A stretch of 64,000 nt of DNA from Entamoeba invadens IP1 (taxonomy: Eukaryota > Evosea > Mastigamoebida > Endamoebidae), in assembly GCF_000330505.1 (NCBI RefSeq), contig NW_004443623.1, positions 225,361 through 289,360 on the forward strand, given 5' to 3'. How positions within the stretch are numbered: position 1 is the first letter of the stretch; each line of letters begins with the position of its first letter. The position numbers were made by a program, and so were the translations under genes. Below the pieces are notes generated by a model. It was not told where the DNA came from. It ran no database searches and saw only the letters and a list, made by a program, of their open reading frames with translations. This document shows positions 11,861-22,037 of this stretch, piece after piece.

Positions 11861-12892
11861 CATTTTTAGCATGATAAATCGTAATACAAACAATCAAACA
11901 TTTCAAAATTTTATATACAAATAAAACATAACATGAAGTTTTCTAACCAAATTTTGGTTTGTTTTGTATTTAATTTTACAAATTATTAAAAACTCAAAAA
12001 TATCGATTATTTATCAATAATTGCTTAAAATTTAAAAATATTTTTAACAGTTTTGGGAATTAACCTAAATTCTAACAAGGAAATGGTCAATTGTGTTTAA
12101 CTTTATTATATGAATCGTTTAAGTTTAATTAAGCTTGAATTTTATTATAGTAATTAGATGAATGTTTGTTTCTTTAGAAAACTTTTTTTTATCATTTAAC
12201 TATATTTAATTATAATAAAATTATATTTTATTAGTAAATAATAAGTAGGTTTTTGAATTATTTTTGACTGAATTAAACTATTACATATAGTTTAAATTAT
12301 TGTGTTATTTGCAGATTACATTACATTTTTTTGTTATAAAAATATATTGATAATATTAACAATACTAGATATTAACTCTTCACCCAGTGAAGGTAATTTA
12401 TCTATTTTTATAAATAAATATTACTCAATAAATAACAATATATTTTATTGAAATTTGAAAAAATTAAATTTTTTTAAATTTTTTTGTATTTAAAATTGCT
12501 CGTTTTTCTCGTTTTATTTATATATTTAATTGTTTTACTTTTAATTGTTAATATTTTACATTTCGTTTTTTTGATGTATATGATAAATATTAATTCAAAA
12601 CATTGTAAATAATTTACAAAAAAATATTCATATTGTGGTTTTCGACCATTTCTTTGTTTAAATTGTTTTGTGGTATACATTATATATGTACATTAAAGTC
12701 TTGTCATCACTACTTTCAGTAATAGTAATCAATGTGTAAAAAATTTAACAATCTAACATGATAAATTTAATATTGGTTACCCGATTTGAATAATAAAAAA
12801 TAATAAATTTGTGTTTATATCGATATCCAGTGTTATTTGTTTTTTAAAGATTATTGATTAAAAATAATATTAACAAAAAAATGATTACATAT
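11861..12892. other. AT-rich intergenic, nothing recognised
   Basis: Low-complexity A/T-rich DNA. The only longer open frame (12474-12680, minus) is lysine- and asparagine-rich noise. Confidence 0.5.
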
Positions 12893-13437
12893 TAATATCC
12901 CGACCAGTTCTTCCCTAAAAGTAATGCTTCATCATTTTTAAAAAGATTTATAATATTTTTAATGGTCTGTGGATAACTTTAAACAATGCAATCAACGAAG
13001 TACAACATCTAAATTCCACAGTCCGTGTTGTTAGTCTGTTCAGGAATGTTGATAGTCGTAATGGGATATCTCCTTTCAATTAAAAGATTCTCTTAGTTGC
13101 TTTTGGTTTTTTCTACCACCTTGGTATCGGGAAGACCTCCACAACTGTCAAGATACAATAGTCTAAAAATGGAGGTCTTTCCAATACCCTTAATTTTTAC
13201 ACTTGTTAGAATGTAGAGAGTCCAGTGAGCCCCCTCGACCTCCAAGTCGTTATAAGGCAAGAACACGTAATTGCAATTCTTCCATTCAGGTTTTAACCAC
13301 CCCTTAAGATTAGGGCAACCACTCATCATCCCAGTTAATACCCGTGGATCAAACAACGCCCAATTTTTGTAAATTGAATCATTTTCAAGGTATTCATTAT
13401 ACATAACTACCAGAAATTTTTTAATTATAAAAAGCAA
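12893..13437 (-). pseudogene. Ulp1/SENP-type (C48) cysteine protease remnant
   Basis: The minus-strand frame starting at 13437 reads YVFLPYNDLEVEGAHWTLYI and then LLYLDSCGGLPD. This is the Ulp1 family pattern of a histidine in HW and an aspartate in LDS. After the stop near 13093 the same region continues as INIPEQTNNTDCGI, which carries the glutamine and catalytic cysteine of the family motif (Q-x-N-x-x-D-C-G). Stops follow directly after CGI and again further on (YFVDCIV, stop), ending near FKNDEALLLGKNWSGY at 12893. All four catalytic positions are visible, but the frame is interrupted. The 5' part is missing: the intact mariner element begins at 13442, so its insertion probably cut the gene. 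Ulp1-like domains occur both in host SUMO proteases and in some DNA transposons, and I cannot tell which this was. Confidence 0.6.
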
Positions 13438-13439
13438 AA

Positions 13440-15140
13440 TAAACTGTATTTCAAAAGTAAGTACTACCGCTAAAAATTGAGAAACTATTATTAGCTGTTT
13501 TCCCGTTTTATTGTTATTAAAGACTTTGTTTTATTATTTATCTTTTTAAAAAAAACAAAAAACGGTACCGACTTTTTTGACCTAAAAAAACAAACAAATT
13601 ATATTATTTTCGTAATTTTTCGGGCATTTGTCGAAACGTTGGGAAGTCTTTTGCAATTTTTCTAAGACAGTTATTTCTTTTCGAGTCAAAATAATGAAAA
13701 CAATTTGAATACATATAAAAAAACAAACAAACATCCTCTGAAGACGAACAAAGAAATTATAAAACGAGTTCAAAAAGAAAAAAATAAAAAAAAATTGATA
13801 ACGGATTAAAGCAAGTGTCCGATAAATTCGCCGTTGTTTTCCTTGCACAATTCAAACCTCTTTGGAATCGACATTATGTAGTTATCAATTGTCTCAAGAG
13901 GTATTGAATCCCAAGCCCTTTCAAGAGCCTCTTTGAGTTCTTCAATGTTCTCGAAGATTTCCTTTTCTTTTCTTACTAAGGTGTCCAAGTATTGCCATAA
14001 GTGTTCAATTGGGCTGAGGTCGGGGCTATTTGCAGGCCATTCTTTCAGTAGTCGAACCATGAGCTTCGGGTCCAAGCCTTCAAACCATTCAATTGTGTTT
14101 TTCGCTGTGTGGGGTCTTGCACCATCTTGTTGAAACACCATCCCGTGTTTGTACACCTTCTTCGCGTTTTCAAACACTCTTGATTCGGCCAACATTTTTT
14201 GATAGTTTACCGCGTTCAGTGTTCCGTCGACGAAAACGAGTTTTGACTTGAAATGACGCCCAATTGCTACCCACACCATCACACCCCGATTGAACTTGGG
14301 AGTTGGCACAAACGCCTCCTTATCAAGATCTCCACGTCTTCTCCAAACATATTTTCCGTCAGAGTATAAACAAAAACGACTCTCGTCGGAAATGAGAGTG
14401 TTTTTGGTCCACGTCAAAATACGCTTTGCGTTTGCCAGCTGTTTCTTAACAAAAATAAGTCTTTTTGTGATGTGTAATGGTTTCAGAGCCGGCATTTTTT
14501 TCTGCTTTGCAAACACAAATTTGTTCTCTTTTCTAAGACGATAGACACTTGAAAGAGAAACTTTAACATCGTTGGAAACCATAAGACAAGAAGAAGATGG
14601 GTTAGTTAATGTTCGTGTGACAACACTTTGAGCAACATTAACACTGATGTTTTTTGGTCTTCCCATCTTCTTTGGCTTTGTCTCCTCTCCCCTTTTGATA
14701 CTAGCTATTTTTGTTTTGGAAACTCCACAAAGCAGTTGGATCTCGCGATATGACAGTCCTCTTTCCAAAGCCATCTTGACCCTCTCATTCTTCCCTTCTT
14801 GCTCGCGTTCATAACTTTTTCTTGGTTTAGACATGATTATTTAGTTTTTTTGTTATTCAAATTGTTTTGGGTTTCAAAATTAATGTTTCTAACTTTTCGG
14901 CAAAATCGATTATTTTGTCAAGTCTTTTTTTCGTTGAAGAAAGTTATTTAGAAATTTGGAGGGAAAAATAATGCGAATATTTTGTTTGTTCGAGAAAAGA
15001 TAAAAGTGGAAGACAGTTATTTGAAAAATAAGACGAAGAAAAATGAATAAAAAACAGAGGTAAAAGAAAAGAAAAAAAATGGGTTGTTTATTTAGCAAAT
15101 ATTGGGGTAATTTCGGTACCGACTTTTGGAAAACAGTTTA
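13440..15140 (-). mobile_element. complete Tc1/mariner element with TA duplication
   Basis: The left end is TA followed by AACTGTATTTCAAAAGTA. The right end, on the minus strand, is TA followed by AACTGTTTTCCAAAAGTC. The repeats are imperfect but clear for about 30 bases. Both ends contain a GGTACCGACTTTT motif nearby (13563-13577 and 15113-15127). The element is about 1.7 kb and holds one transposase gene on the minus strand. The same terminal start (AACTGTWTTTCAAAAC) occurs on the two ~880 bp MITEs at 24 kb and 54 kb. Confidence 0.8.
13806..14834 (-). CDS. Tc1/mariner transposase, intact, DD39E spacing
   Basis: This 342-residue protein would cut and paste its own element in the nucleus. 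The N-terminal ~110 residues form helix-turn-helix DNA-binding modules with a linker containing KKMGRPK (residues 55-61), typical of the family. The catalytic triad is visible: Asp150 in ISDESRF, Asp237 in QQDGARPHTA and Glu277 in SPDLSPIEHLW. I count 39 residues between the second and third acidic residues, which is longer than the classical 34. The frame is open throughout, with ATG at 14834, and matches family length. It lies inside TA-flanked terminal repeats, so the element may still be active or only recently silenced. A decayed relative at 18.7-19.7 kb has 35 residues in the same interval. Confidence 0.9.
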   Translation of the reverse strand: MSKPRKSYEREQEGKNERVKMALERGLSYREIQLLCGVSKTKIASIKRGEETKPKKMGRPKNISVNVAQSVVTRTLTNPSSSCLMVSNDVKVSLSSVYRLRKENKFVFAKQKKMPALKPLHITKRLIFVKKQLANAKRILTWTKNTLISDESRFCLYSDGKYVWRRRGDLDKEAFVPTPKFNRGVMVWVAIGRHFKSKLVFVDGTLNAVNYQKMLAESRVFENAKKVYKHGMVFQQDGARPHTAKNTIEWFEGLDPKLMVRLLKEWPANSPDLSPIEHLWQYLDTLVRKEKEIFENIEELKEALERAWDSIPLETIDNYIMSIPKRFELCKENNGEFIGHLL

Positions 15141-15620
15141 CAATAAAAACTATATTCTACCTTAAAAATCAAGACAAACAACAAAAGTCAATTCAAACAT
15201 GGTTAGACAAGCTGCCATAAGTGGAATAACATGAATGTGCTACGTCATTTTACGCACAATGATACTTTTTTTAACAAAATTATCCCGAAAAACAAACAAA
15301 ACAATCAGTAATATACACTTTAATTATATTTATAGATATTTGTGATTTGTTATAACAGATTAGTTAAACTTAAAAAACTAGGATATTGGTCCTTATTAAT
15401 TACCAATCGTATGAAAGAGGAAATGTTACAAAAACTCCAAAAGAAATCGTAATTTGGTTTTAAATAGAATTAATTCATTTTTGTTCAAATGTTATTATTT
15501 ACAACAAAAACAATAAGGAATTATTCAACTGAATCAATTATCGCAAATTGAATCGCCCGCGAATTTCCCGCTTTTTCTTCTTTATCAATAAAATTCTCGC
15601 TTTTTCATTTTTTTCGCCTT
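15141..15620. other. AT-rich intergenic
   Basis: Possible former 5' flank of the Ulp1-like gene split by the mariner insertion. No coding sense was recovered. Confidence 0.3.
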
Positions 15621-15621
15621 C

Positions 15622-15712
15622 TCAGCCATTCTTGGCTTGGACTAGCCTCTTCATCATGTCATCCTCCGCCTTGAACTTTTCTGCGTGTGCAACGGACAAG
15701 TTGCAACCACCT
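15622..15712 (-). pseudogene. HSP70 C-terminal fragment
   Basis: The minus strand reads LSVAHAEKFKAEDDMMKRLV followed by QAKNG and a stop. This matches the conserved HSP70 segment after the substrate-binding domain (usually EAEKFKAED, then R-x-x-A-K-N-x-L-E). Only about 30 codons are recognisable. Translation on either side breaks down, so this is a scrap of a pseudogene or a transduced fragment. It is not from the divergent HSP70 at 37.6 kb, which lacks this lid region. Confidence 0.5.
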
Positions 15713-17289
15713 TGATTATTGGCTCCCTTGATTTTTTTTATTAATAGCTGTCGATTTGGATGGGAGCAACGAAGTCAACATTTGGTCTTCTGTCTTCTTG
15801 TCAAATTTTCCTGATGTTTATACTGTTATATCGTTAATAAAATTAAAGTATGATGTTGTTATGGTCAGGCTACTTACATAAAGAACAAACCAAAAAATTC
15901 GTCTTTAGTCGCTTTCATTACAGTCATTATAATCAAAACAATTTCTTTTACAATTATCTGTTTCTGAATGTTTTAATTTATTTCATTTTTACTTATCATA
16001 ACAGTTTAATAATCATTATCATTGTTTAAACATTTGAATTTCAACAAAAGTATGATAATAATTTATACTCTGAATAAAAAATATTCATTTTACGATTATT
16101 TTGAAAGTATCAATTTATTAAATTATATTTTATAATATTTTATAACTATATTGATAATTTACAACTATAAAATATATATCGTATCTTTCAATTCAAAATT
16201 AAATGGTTAATTATTTTAAATAAATTTTAATTTTGTGGTAAATTTTATGACTTAAAAAATAATATAAACAAATGCTTTTTAAATGATTTTAAAAGCTTTT
16301 TGATGATTTTCATCTTACAATTTCTCGACATTATCTATTTTATTTATTGTTATGTTTTATAGTTTTCTTTAATTAACTCTTTTCATTAATTCGTCACTGC
16401 CCTCAATGAGAGGTAAAAAAAATGCAATTTTTACCTAAGATATTTAATTTTTATATTTTTTTATTAGGTGTGGTTATATGAAAAAATATAATTTTTTGAT
16501 GTTAAATTGAAACAAAAAAGTGTATGACCTCTTTAATATTTTGAAATTTATTTCATCTCCCTGTTATTTTTCCTTATCCATAAACTCGTCATTATTTATA
16601 CTATTTTTAGAAACAAAGAAAATTGTTTTTAACACTAAAAAATAAAAACAATCGTTTTACATTTTTATTATAATTAAAATATAGAGTAAAATGTATTTCA
16701 TTATTTATATTAAAATACGTTTTGGATATAATTGACGGAATTCAGTTTAATTTAATAAAGTAATTCGATTAATTGTTAATATCGAGTAAATATGTTGAAC
16801 ATTAAAATTAAGTTGAATTATAACTTGGTATTTAAATTAATTCCAGATGATAAAATAAATAAATTTGAAAAAAAATAATAAGTTAATGTTTCAAGTCTTC
16901 ATGATATCATGATGTGTCAATTTGTAAACGATTATTGTTGGAGTGACTTACTTGAAAATACATCTATCTTCAAACAATTAACCTTAAATAGTTTTATCTT
17001 TCTATTCATTTCGAAGATAAACGTGTTGATATAATTTAGATAACTGGAGAAATTATGACAAAATCAAACAACTATTGACTCAATAATATATAAAAAGCAA
17101 AAAATAAAGTTGTGTATCAATATAGAAGTTATAAAACTATACAATATACTTACTTTTAATCAATTTAGTATTAAACCTCCATAATAATCAAAACGTTATA
17201 AAAGCAATACAATAATAAAAATGAAACAATTAAAACGTAATCAAAAGGAAAAAAATATGAAATACAACGCCAATGTGCACAAATCAAAA
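15713..17289. other. AT-rich intergenic, nothing recognised
   Basis: Long A/T-rich stretch with no open frame of protein-like composition and no clear terminal repeats. Confidence 0.5.
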
Positions 17290-17474
17290 TACAGTAAAAC
17301 TTTTCAAAAACGGTACTTTTGAAAAACTGATTCTCTCAAAAGATGGTACTTTTCAATGAAACAAAAATAAAGTTCTTTATAGAGCGGTAATTAAGGTTTG
17401 ATTGGCTTAAAATGCCCACTTTTGAAAAAAAACAAAATTACCACACCAGCCCGCTCTTTAAAGTTTTTACTGTA
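17290..17474. mobile_element. 185 bp mariner-type MITE
   Basis: The left end is TA then CAGTAAAACTTTTCAAAAACGG. The right end, on the minus strand, is TA then CAGTAAAAACTTTAAAGAGCGG. Inside, a GAGCGG motif and its inverse repeat again. The TA boundaries and short length fit a Tc1/mariner-derived MITE. Confidence 0.6.
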
Positions 17475-18289
17475 CACTTTAGTTTTTGAATAATAAAAAC
17501 ATTTTATCATTAAAAATTGGCCAGCTCTGAGTTGTGACTTAAATCTAATTGAGCATTTGTAGTAATATTTGAAATATAAATAATAAATAGATAATACAAA
17601 TAATAAAAACATTTTTATAGTGTGTCATGTTGTTTGTAAAAAATATATCAAAAATATTAACAAGTAAGTTGAAAGTTATAGTGAACGGTTGAAATTGTGT
17701 ACAAGAAAAAATTACAAAAATATTGCAAGACTAATACCCAAAGTACTTAAAATTATTTTTAATTATTATCATATTTTTCACAAAATCGTAACTGAAAAAA
17801 ATGACGCTTTTATGAAACAAGTTTAATATTATAATTAAACTTAAAAAACACTAATTTCATGATTTGATATTTTTGTTCATGTTTTTTGCTGTTAAAAAAT
17901 AGTTTTATTATATTATACTACAACTATTCTGTCTATAAATTCCATTTACAAAAACACTTATTTTACTTCGTTACTTTTTGTCAAAACACATGAAAAATAA
18001 TCCCGTTCATTTAGGCATATATCAATGCTAATTTATTAAATTAAAAAATATTATTTTAATTCAAAAACGATCAATTTCTATAAAAACATTAAAAATGTAT
18101 GTATTATATTTTTATTATTATAATACTTGTTTTTTAACACAAATATTGTAAATTTTTATCAATTTGATTTTTTTTGATGTAACATGTATTTAATTTATAG
18201 TCAATAAATGTAATATTTATCTCTCTTTTACAGACAAATTATTATATTGTTCACCATTTTTTGTTGTTTTTTAAAAAAATGAAAAAGCT
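17475..18289. other. AT-rich intergenic, nothing recognised
   Basis: No supported feature. It contains only short A/T runs. Confidence 0.45.
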
Positions 18290-18470
18290 ATAATTGTGAT
18301 AATTGTCAATTTTTTATCGAACTTTTCTTCAAATTGTTTTAGTTTAAAAAAGACTATAGTTTTGGGATTTAATACTTGAATTTCAAGGAATTTGTCTTAC
18401 CATGGCCCAAATGTTGTAAAAATTTCCTAACAATTATCATAAAAAATTGAAACGGGATTGGTTTCTTTCA
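18290..18470 (-). pseudogene. unrecognised remnant, paralogous to 21436-21639
   Basis: The minus strand reads a piece with W, stop, DKFLE, then KTIVFFKLKQFEEKFDKKL. The open frame at 21436-21639 reads SSWQDKSIENK and TVVFFNTKTFKDKFEKKRQI. The two clearly share a W-x-DK, TxVFF, K-x-F-x-x-KF-x-KK pattern in the same orientation. I do not recognise the family. Confidence 0.35.
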
Positions 18471-18690
18471 AAAAATTTAGTCTGTACTTTTATTTTTTTT
18501 AATTTGTTTTTTAAAAATTTTGTAAACCTTATTTCATAAAATAGACCACTAAAAATGGTCCAATCAAATATATTTATAACTATACACCCAATTTTTATTT
18601 ATATTTTAACTGTATTTTTTCTTGTTATTTTTTCAAATTATTATATTTTAAAATAGTAACAAAAATGTATTTAAAACCCGTGAGCATTGT

Positions 18691-19694
18691 TCATAAGCCT
18701 GATAATGGGTATATATTTAATTTTTTTCTGCACATAAGTAATCTTGTTGGATAACTTTCAACGAGACGATTAATTGTTGCTTGTGATATTTTGTCCCATG
18801 ATTTTTTCAACTTGTCGATAATTTCCATTTTTGAATCTCCCATTGATATTTCGGTGTTTTTATTATTCCCCAAAGATGTTCAATGGGATTCAAATCACAA
18901 GAGTTGCCAAACCAACCATCAAGTACAGAAATACCTTTTGAACCTAAAAACTTGAGAGTGTTTTTGGCTTGATGTGCTGGTGCGCCGTCTTGCATGAAAC
19001 GGAAGTGTTTTCTATATATTTTTTAATTCAATTAAAACACCCGAATCATTAAGCATGTGGACATTACTATCTTGGTTTAAAATTTCTTCACATAAAACCA
19101 AACTAATTATAAAGTTGTACCCAATGGCACCAAAAACCATGACAGATGAACTATGTTTGACCGCTTTAAAATATGAATTTTTTGACAAATTATCTTTATT
19201 AATCCAAAGACGTTTTTCCCCATCTTTGCAATCATTTTTGTAAACAAAACCGACTTTCATCGGAAAATACAGTTATAATTTTAGTTTTTCTTGTTTTTCC
19301 GACATTTTTAGAATTTAAAGAATTGAACAAAGATATTTCTTTGTTGACAAATATTTTTCTGTCTCTTGTGTTTTTGTGTGATAAAAATTGTTCAACTTTT
19401 GTTTTTTAAAACAAAAGTTTTGTTGTTTTCTTATTCTAAAAACAGATGAATTGGATAACGGATTTTTATAATACCGACTTATTGCTTTTGCACATTTCTT
19501 ACAACTTTCTTCTGGAAATTTATTTGTTTTTTTATTATATATTTTTCCATTAACACCGATTTATTTGGTCTTCCTCTTTTCATGATTTGGATGTCTCGAT
19601 AAATTTTCATTGCGCGTAGTAAACGCGTTTTACCATGTGATTCCATATAATTTTCTCGAAACATTTTTATTATTTCTGTCGAACTTCTTACCAT
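18691..19694 (-). pseudogene. Tc1/mariner transposase, frameshifted
   Basis: Pieces in different minus-strand frames reconstruct the family order. There is an N-terminal module with MKRGRPNK (19479-19694), a catalytic start VFSDESRFCLQK near 19250, a middle part at 19012-19260, then FMQDGAPAHQAKNTLKFLG and NSCDLNPIEHLWG (18807-19000), and a tail with INRLVESYPTRLL (18691-18873). All three catalytic acids survive, but at least three frame changes and stops inactivate the gene. The second and third acids are separated by 35 residues, so it is a different subfamily from the intact 13.8 kb transposase. Confidence 0.75.
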
Positions 19695-19697
19695 TGT

Positions 19698-20135
19698 CTA
19701 TACATTTTTAATATTTAATTCTTTTGATTGTTTTTTATCCAATTGAATTCTTGGAGGAATTATTCTAAAAGAATTGGAAGACTGATTACCCAACATCATC
19801 ATTTTGTTTTCAAGTATCTCCATTCTTTTTGTTAATTTTTCAATTGTAAGTTCTTGTTTAGATTTATTTGAATATCCAAAAGGCAAAGAAAATGTCATTT
19901 GTGTTGAAGTTTGACCAACTAACACTTCAACATCTAGCTGATTAATAGAAAATGGACCCATAGACATTGTTTCTAATAATTTGATTTTTTCTTCATCGAA
20001 TTGATTGTCAAACACTTGTACGAATAAATCGTCTTGAAATTTTTGAGATAAAAAACATATAAGAAGTTGATTTATTTTAATTGATAATCCCTTTCTTGTC
20101 ATTTCTACAACCTCGGTTACAGTAAAAGGTTCCAT
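19698..20135 (-). CDS. 145-aa ORF inside mariner element, in frame with the transposase N-terminus
   Basis: This open frame lies within the terminal repeats of the 18.5-20.8 kb element. It ends in a TAG codon (19698-19700) that is in the same frame as the transposase HTH segment: the reading is ELNIKNV, stop, TMVRSSTEIIKMF. It contains an N-terminal helical part, a hydrophobic middle, and a coiled-coil-like stretch (about residues 96-113, KLTKRMEILENKMMML). Either it is a separate accessory protein of the element, or it is the N-terminal extension of one longer transposase now split by a single nonsense codon. I do not recognise the domain. The transposase downstream is decayed, so this frame is probably no longer expressed. 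Confidence 0.5.
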   Translation of the reverse strand: MEPFTVTEVVEMTRKGLSIKINQLLICFLSQKFQDDLFVQVFDNQFDEEKIKLLETMSMGPFSINQLDVEVLVGQTSTQMTFSLPFGYSNKSKQELTIEKLTKRMEILENKMMMLGNQSSNSFRIIPPRIQLDKKQSKELNIKNV

Positions 20136-20779
20136 TTGATATTTATCAGTTATATTAAGATAACAAATTGATTAAATCAATGATATTGTCTGAAATGATT
20201 TTGTGATAAAAAAGAAAATCTTTGTGGTAAATTTTCAAATTTGAATTTATTTTTGGTCATTTTAAACTTTTTAATGGAGTTTGATGTTTAAGTTGTCATT
20301 TAATTATTTTTATTTTCCCATTTATTCTTTTAAATTATTAAATAATTACATACTTTATTATAATTAATTTTTTGTATTATTATGGCTAAAATTATATACA
20401 TTTTATTGTGGTCTTTTGTGATGATTTACAATTTTTAATTTAAAAATATACTATATTATATCGTTAAATTTAAGGATTTTTACCTAAAAAAACAGAAACT
20501 CTGATAATAACTACAATACATTTTTTATATTTTTATTGTTTTTTTAAAAATAAAAAAAATTAATCAGACCGTTTTCTATGAAAAAAACAAGGTCCGAATT
20601 ATTTAAGAAATTTAAGCTGAAACCTATGTAAGTTGAACAAAAAATAGTCGTTTTTTCATATTGTTAAGAAGGTCTCTGAGTAAGTAAAAGTACTTTTATA
20701 AGATAAAAAAGACGAAAAAACACCAAAAGGTATAAAAATAACACTGGGTCCGTTTTTTGAAATAAGGTTTATGTTAAAA

Positions 20780-21290
20780 AATTGGATTTTAAAAAAAGAA
20801 ATAAAGGGTCAGTACAGACTTTTGAAAAATATTTTAATTTTTAATTTAAAAACGATCAATTATTATAATAACATTAAAAATATTTGTATTATACCTAATT
20901 ACGAACCAAATATTAAAAAAGATATTTATTTAACAAATAACACATTAAATAATAAAAAAATCAATTTTGTGTTTATCGACCTGCCACACAACCGAGAATA
21001 TGTTGATACAGAAACTTACCAATATTATATTGAATGTGAATATCAATATGATGAGGCATTTGTTTTGTGTTATTCCATTACATTTTTTGCTTCTTTTGAA
21101 GAAGGTGAGGTAATCAAAGATCAAGTTTGGAAAAGTAAACAGCCATATTTTTATACACACTACCTTTATTTTGAGTGGAACATAATGCCACCTTGAAAAC
21201 GAACGAGAAGCGACAAAAGAGAAAGGTAAGGAACTGGCAAATAAATGGGGCATGTCATTTTTGAATGTTCTTTAAGCTTATAATTAATGT
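20780..21290 (+). pseudogene. Ras-family small GTPase pseudogene
   Basis: The open frame at 20771-21196 reads IPNYEPNIKKDIY (switch I-like), a degraded switch II at about IDLPHNREY, then CDEAFVLCYSIT-like sequence (DEAFVLCYSITFFASFEEGE). After a frame change near 21150 the sense continues as FILSGT, stop, CHLENEREATKEKGKELANK and WGMSFLNVL. These are the Ras positions of the NKxD region and the GKELAKK-x-G-x-x-F segment. The P-loop is not recognisable, and the NKxD motif is lost. The start of the open frame sits exactly at the TA of the mariner element, so the upstream part was lost or displaced by that insertion. Ras, Rab and Rho families are large in Entamoeba; this looks Ras/Rap-like. Confidence 0.7.
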
Positions 21291-21435
21291 CAAAGATGTG
21301 TTTCAAAGTCTCGCTCAAATTGTTATTTTTAAAAGGACACAAAAATATATCAAAATATAAAATTGGTCTATTTTTTACAAACAAATTTAAATATTGTTTA
21401 CCATTATATTTTGTTTATAAAGGTTTAGAAAAAAG

Positions 21436-21639
21436 TTAAATAACTAAAATTTGTCTTTTTTTTTCGAACTTATCTTTAAATGTTTTGGTATTAAAAAAAA
21501 CAACAGTTTCAGAAAATATAACTTTATTTTCAATAGATTTGTCTTGCCATGATGAAACGTATTTTTCAAAAAAAACCAAACAAATATATTGAAAGTTATT
21601 TATAAACATTATTAAATAACCCTTAATTATTTGATACAT
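21436..21639 (-). pseudogene. unrecognised short remnant, paralogue of 18290-18470
   Basis: This 67-codon open frame shares its second half with the broken piece at 18290-18470 (see there). It ends with a lysine-rich tail. It might be the end of a longer lost gene. No family was recognised, and no promoter or upstream exon was found. Confidence 0.3.
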
Positions 21640-21997
21640 GTTCTAAAATATAGGTTCTATATTATAAGCAAACTTTTTCAAATGTTAACATGATTTTGTT
21701 GACAATTTGTGTGCAAAAGAATAAAATAAAAATTAAAAAAATGTGTTGTTGCAAAATTTGGCAATTAAAATAAAATGATACAAATGAATAAAATTATAGT
21801 TTCATAAAAAGATTTTAATTTTAGTATAATTTTTATTACTTTATATTTATTTTTAATTTGAACCAGTGAAATCGATTCTATTAGTTTTTAAAAATGTTTG
21901 AAATGGGTTTGAGTGGGTTTCATTCACTTCAATAAAAATTTGTCCAAAAGTTTTTAATGTGGCATTCAATGTTCATTTTTTTGGAAAAATCATACTC

Positions 21998-22032
21998 TAT
22001 AAAAACATTGACAAATCTCTGTTGATCATTCA
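21998..22032 (+). promoter_or_regulatory. TATA-like box and initiator region of the LRR/furin gene
   Basis: TATAAAAA (21998-22005) lies about 33 bases upstream of the ATG at 22038, with ATCATTCAG just before the start. The spacing and the tiny implied leader match the Entamoeba core promoter layout. The assignment rests on position and similarity only. Confidence 0.4.
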
Positions 22033-22037
22033 GTGTA

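Larger units (their letters stand above)
18523..20771 (-). mobile_element. decayed mariner-type element (2.2 kb)
   Basis: The left end is TA followed by AACCTTATTTCATAAAATAG then ACC. The right end, on the minus strand, is TA followed by AACCTTATTTCAAAAAACGG then ACC: 20 of 23 positions match. TA lies at both boundaries (18523-18524 and 20770-20771). The element contains a decayed DD35E transposase and a 145-codon open frame directly upstream of it. The right boundary touches the start of the Ras pseudogene. Confidence 0.65.

Noticed and set aside
13563..15127. GGTACCGACTTTT pair as separate direct repeats
   Set aside because: They are subterminal parts of the mariner element's imperfect inverted repeats (GGTACC is itself a palindrome).
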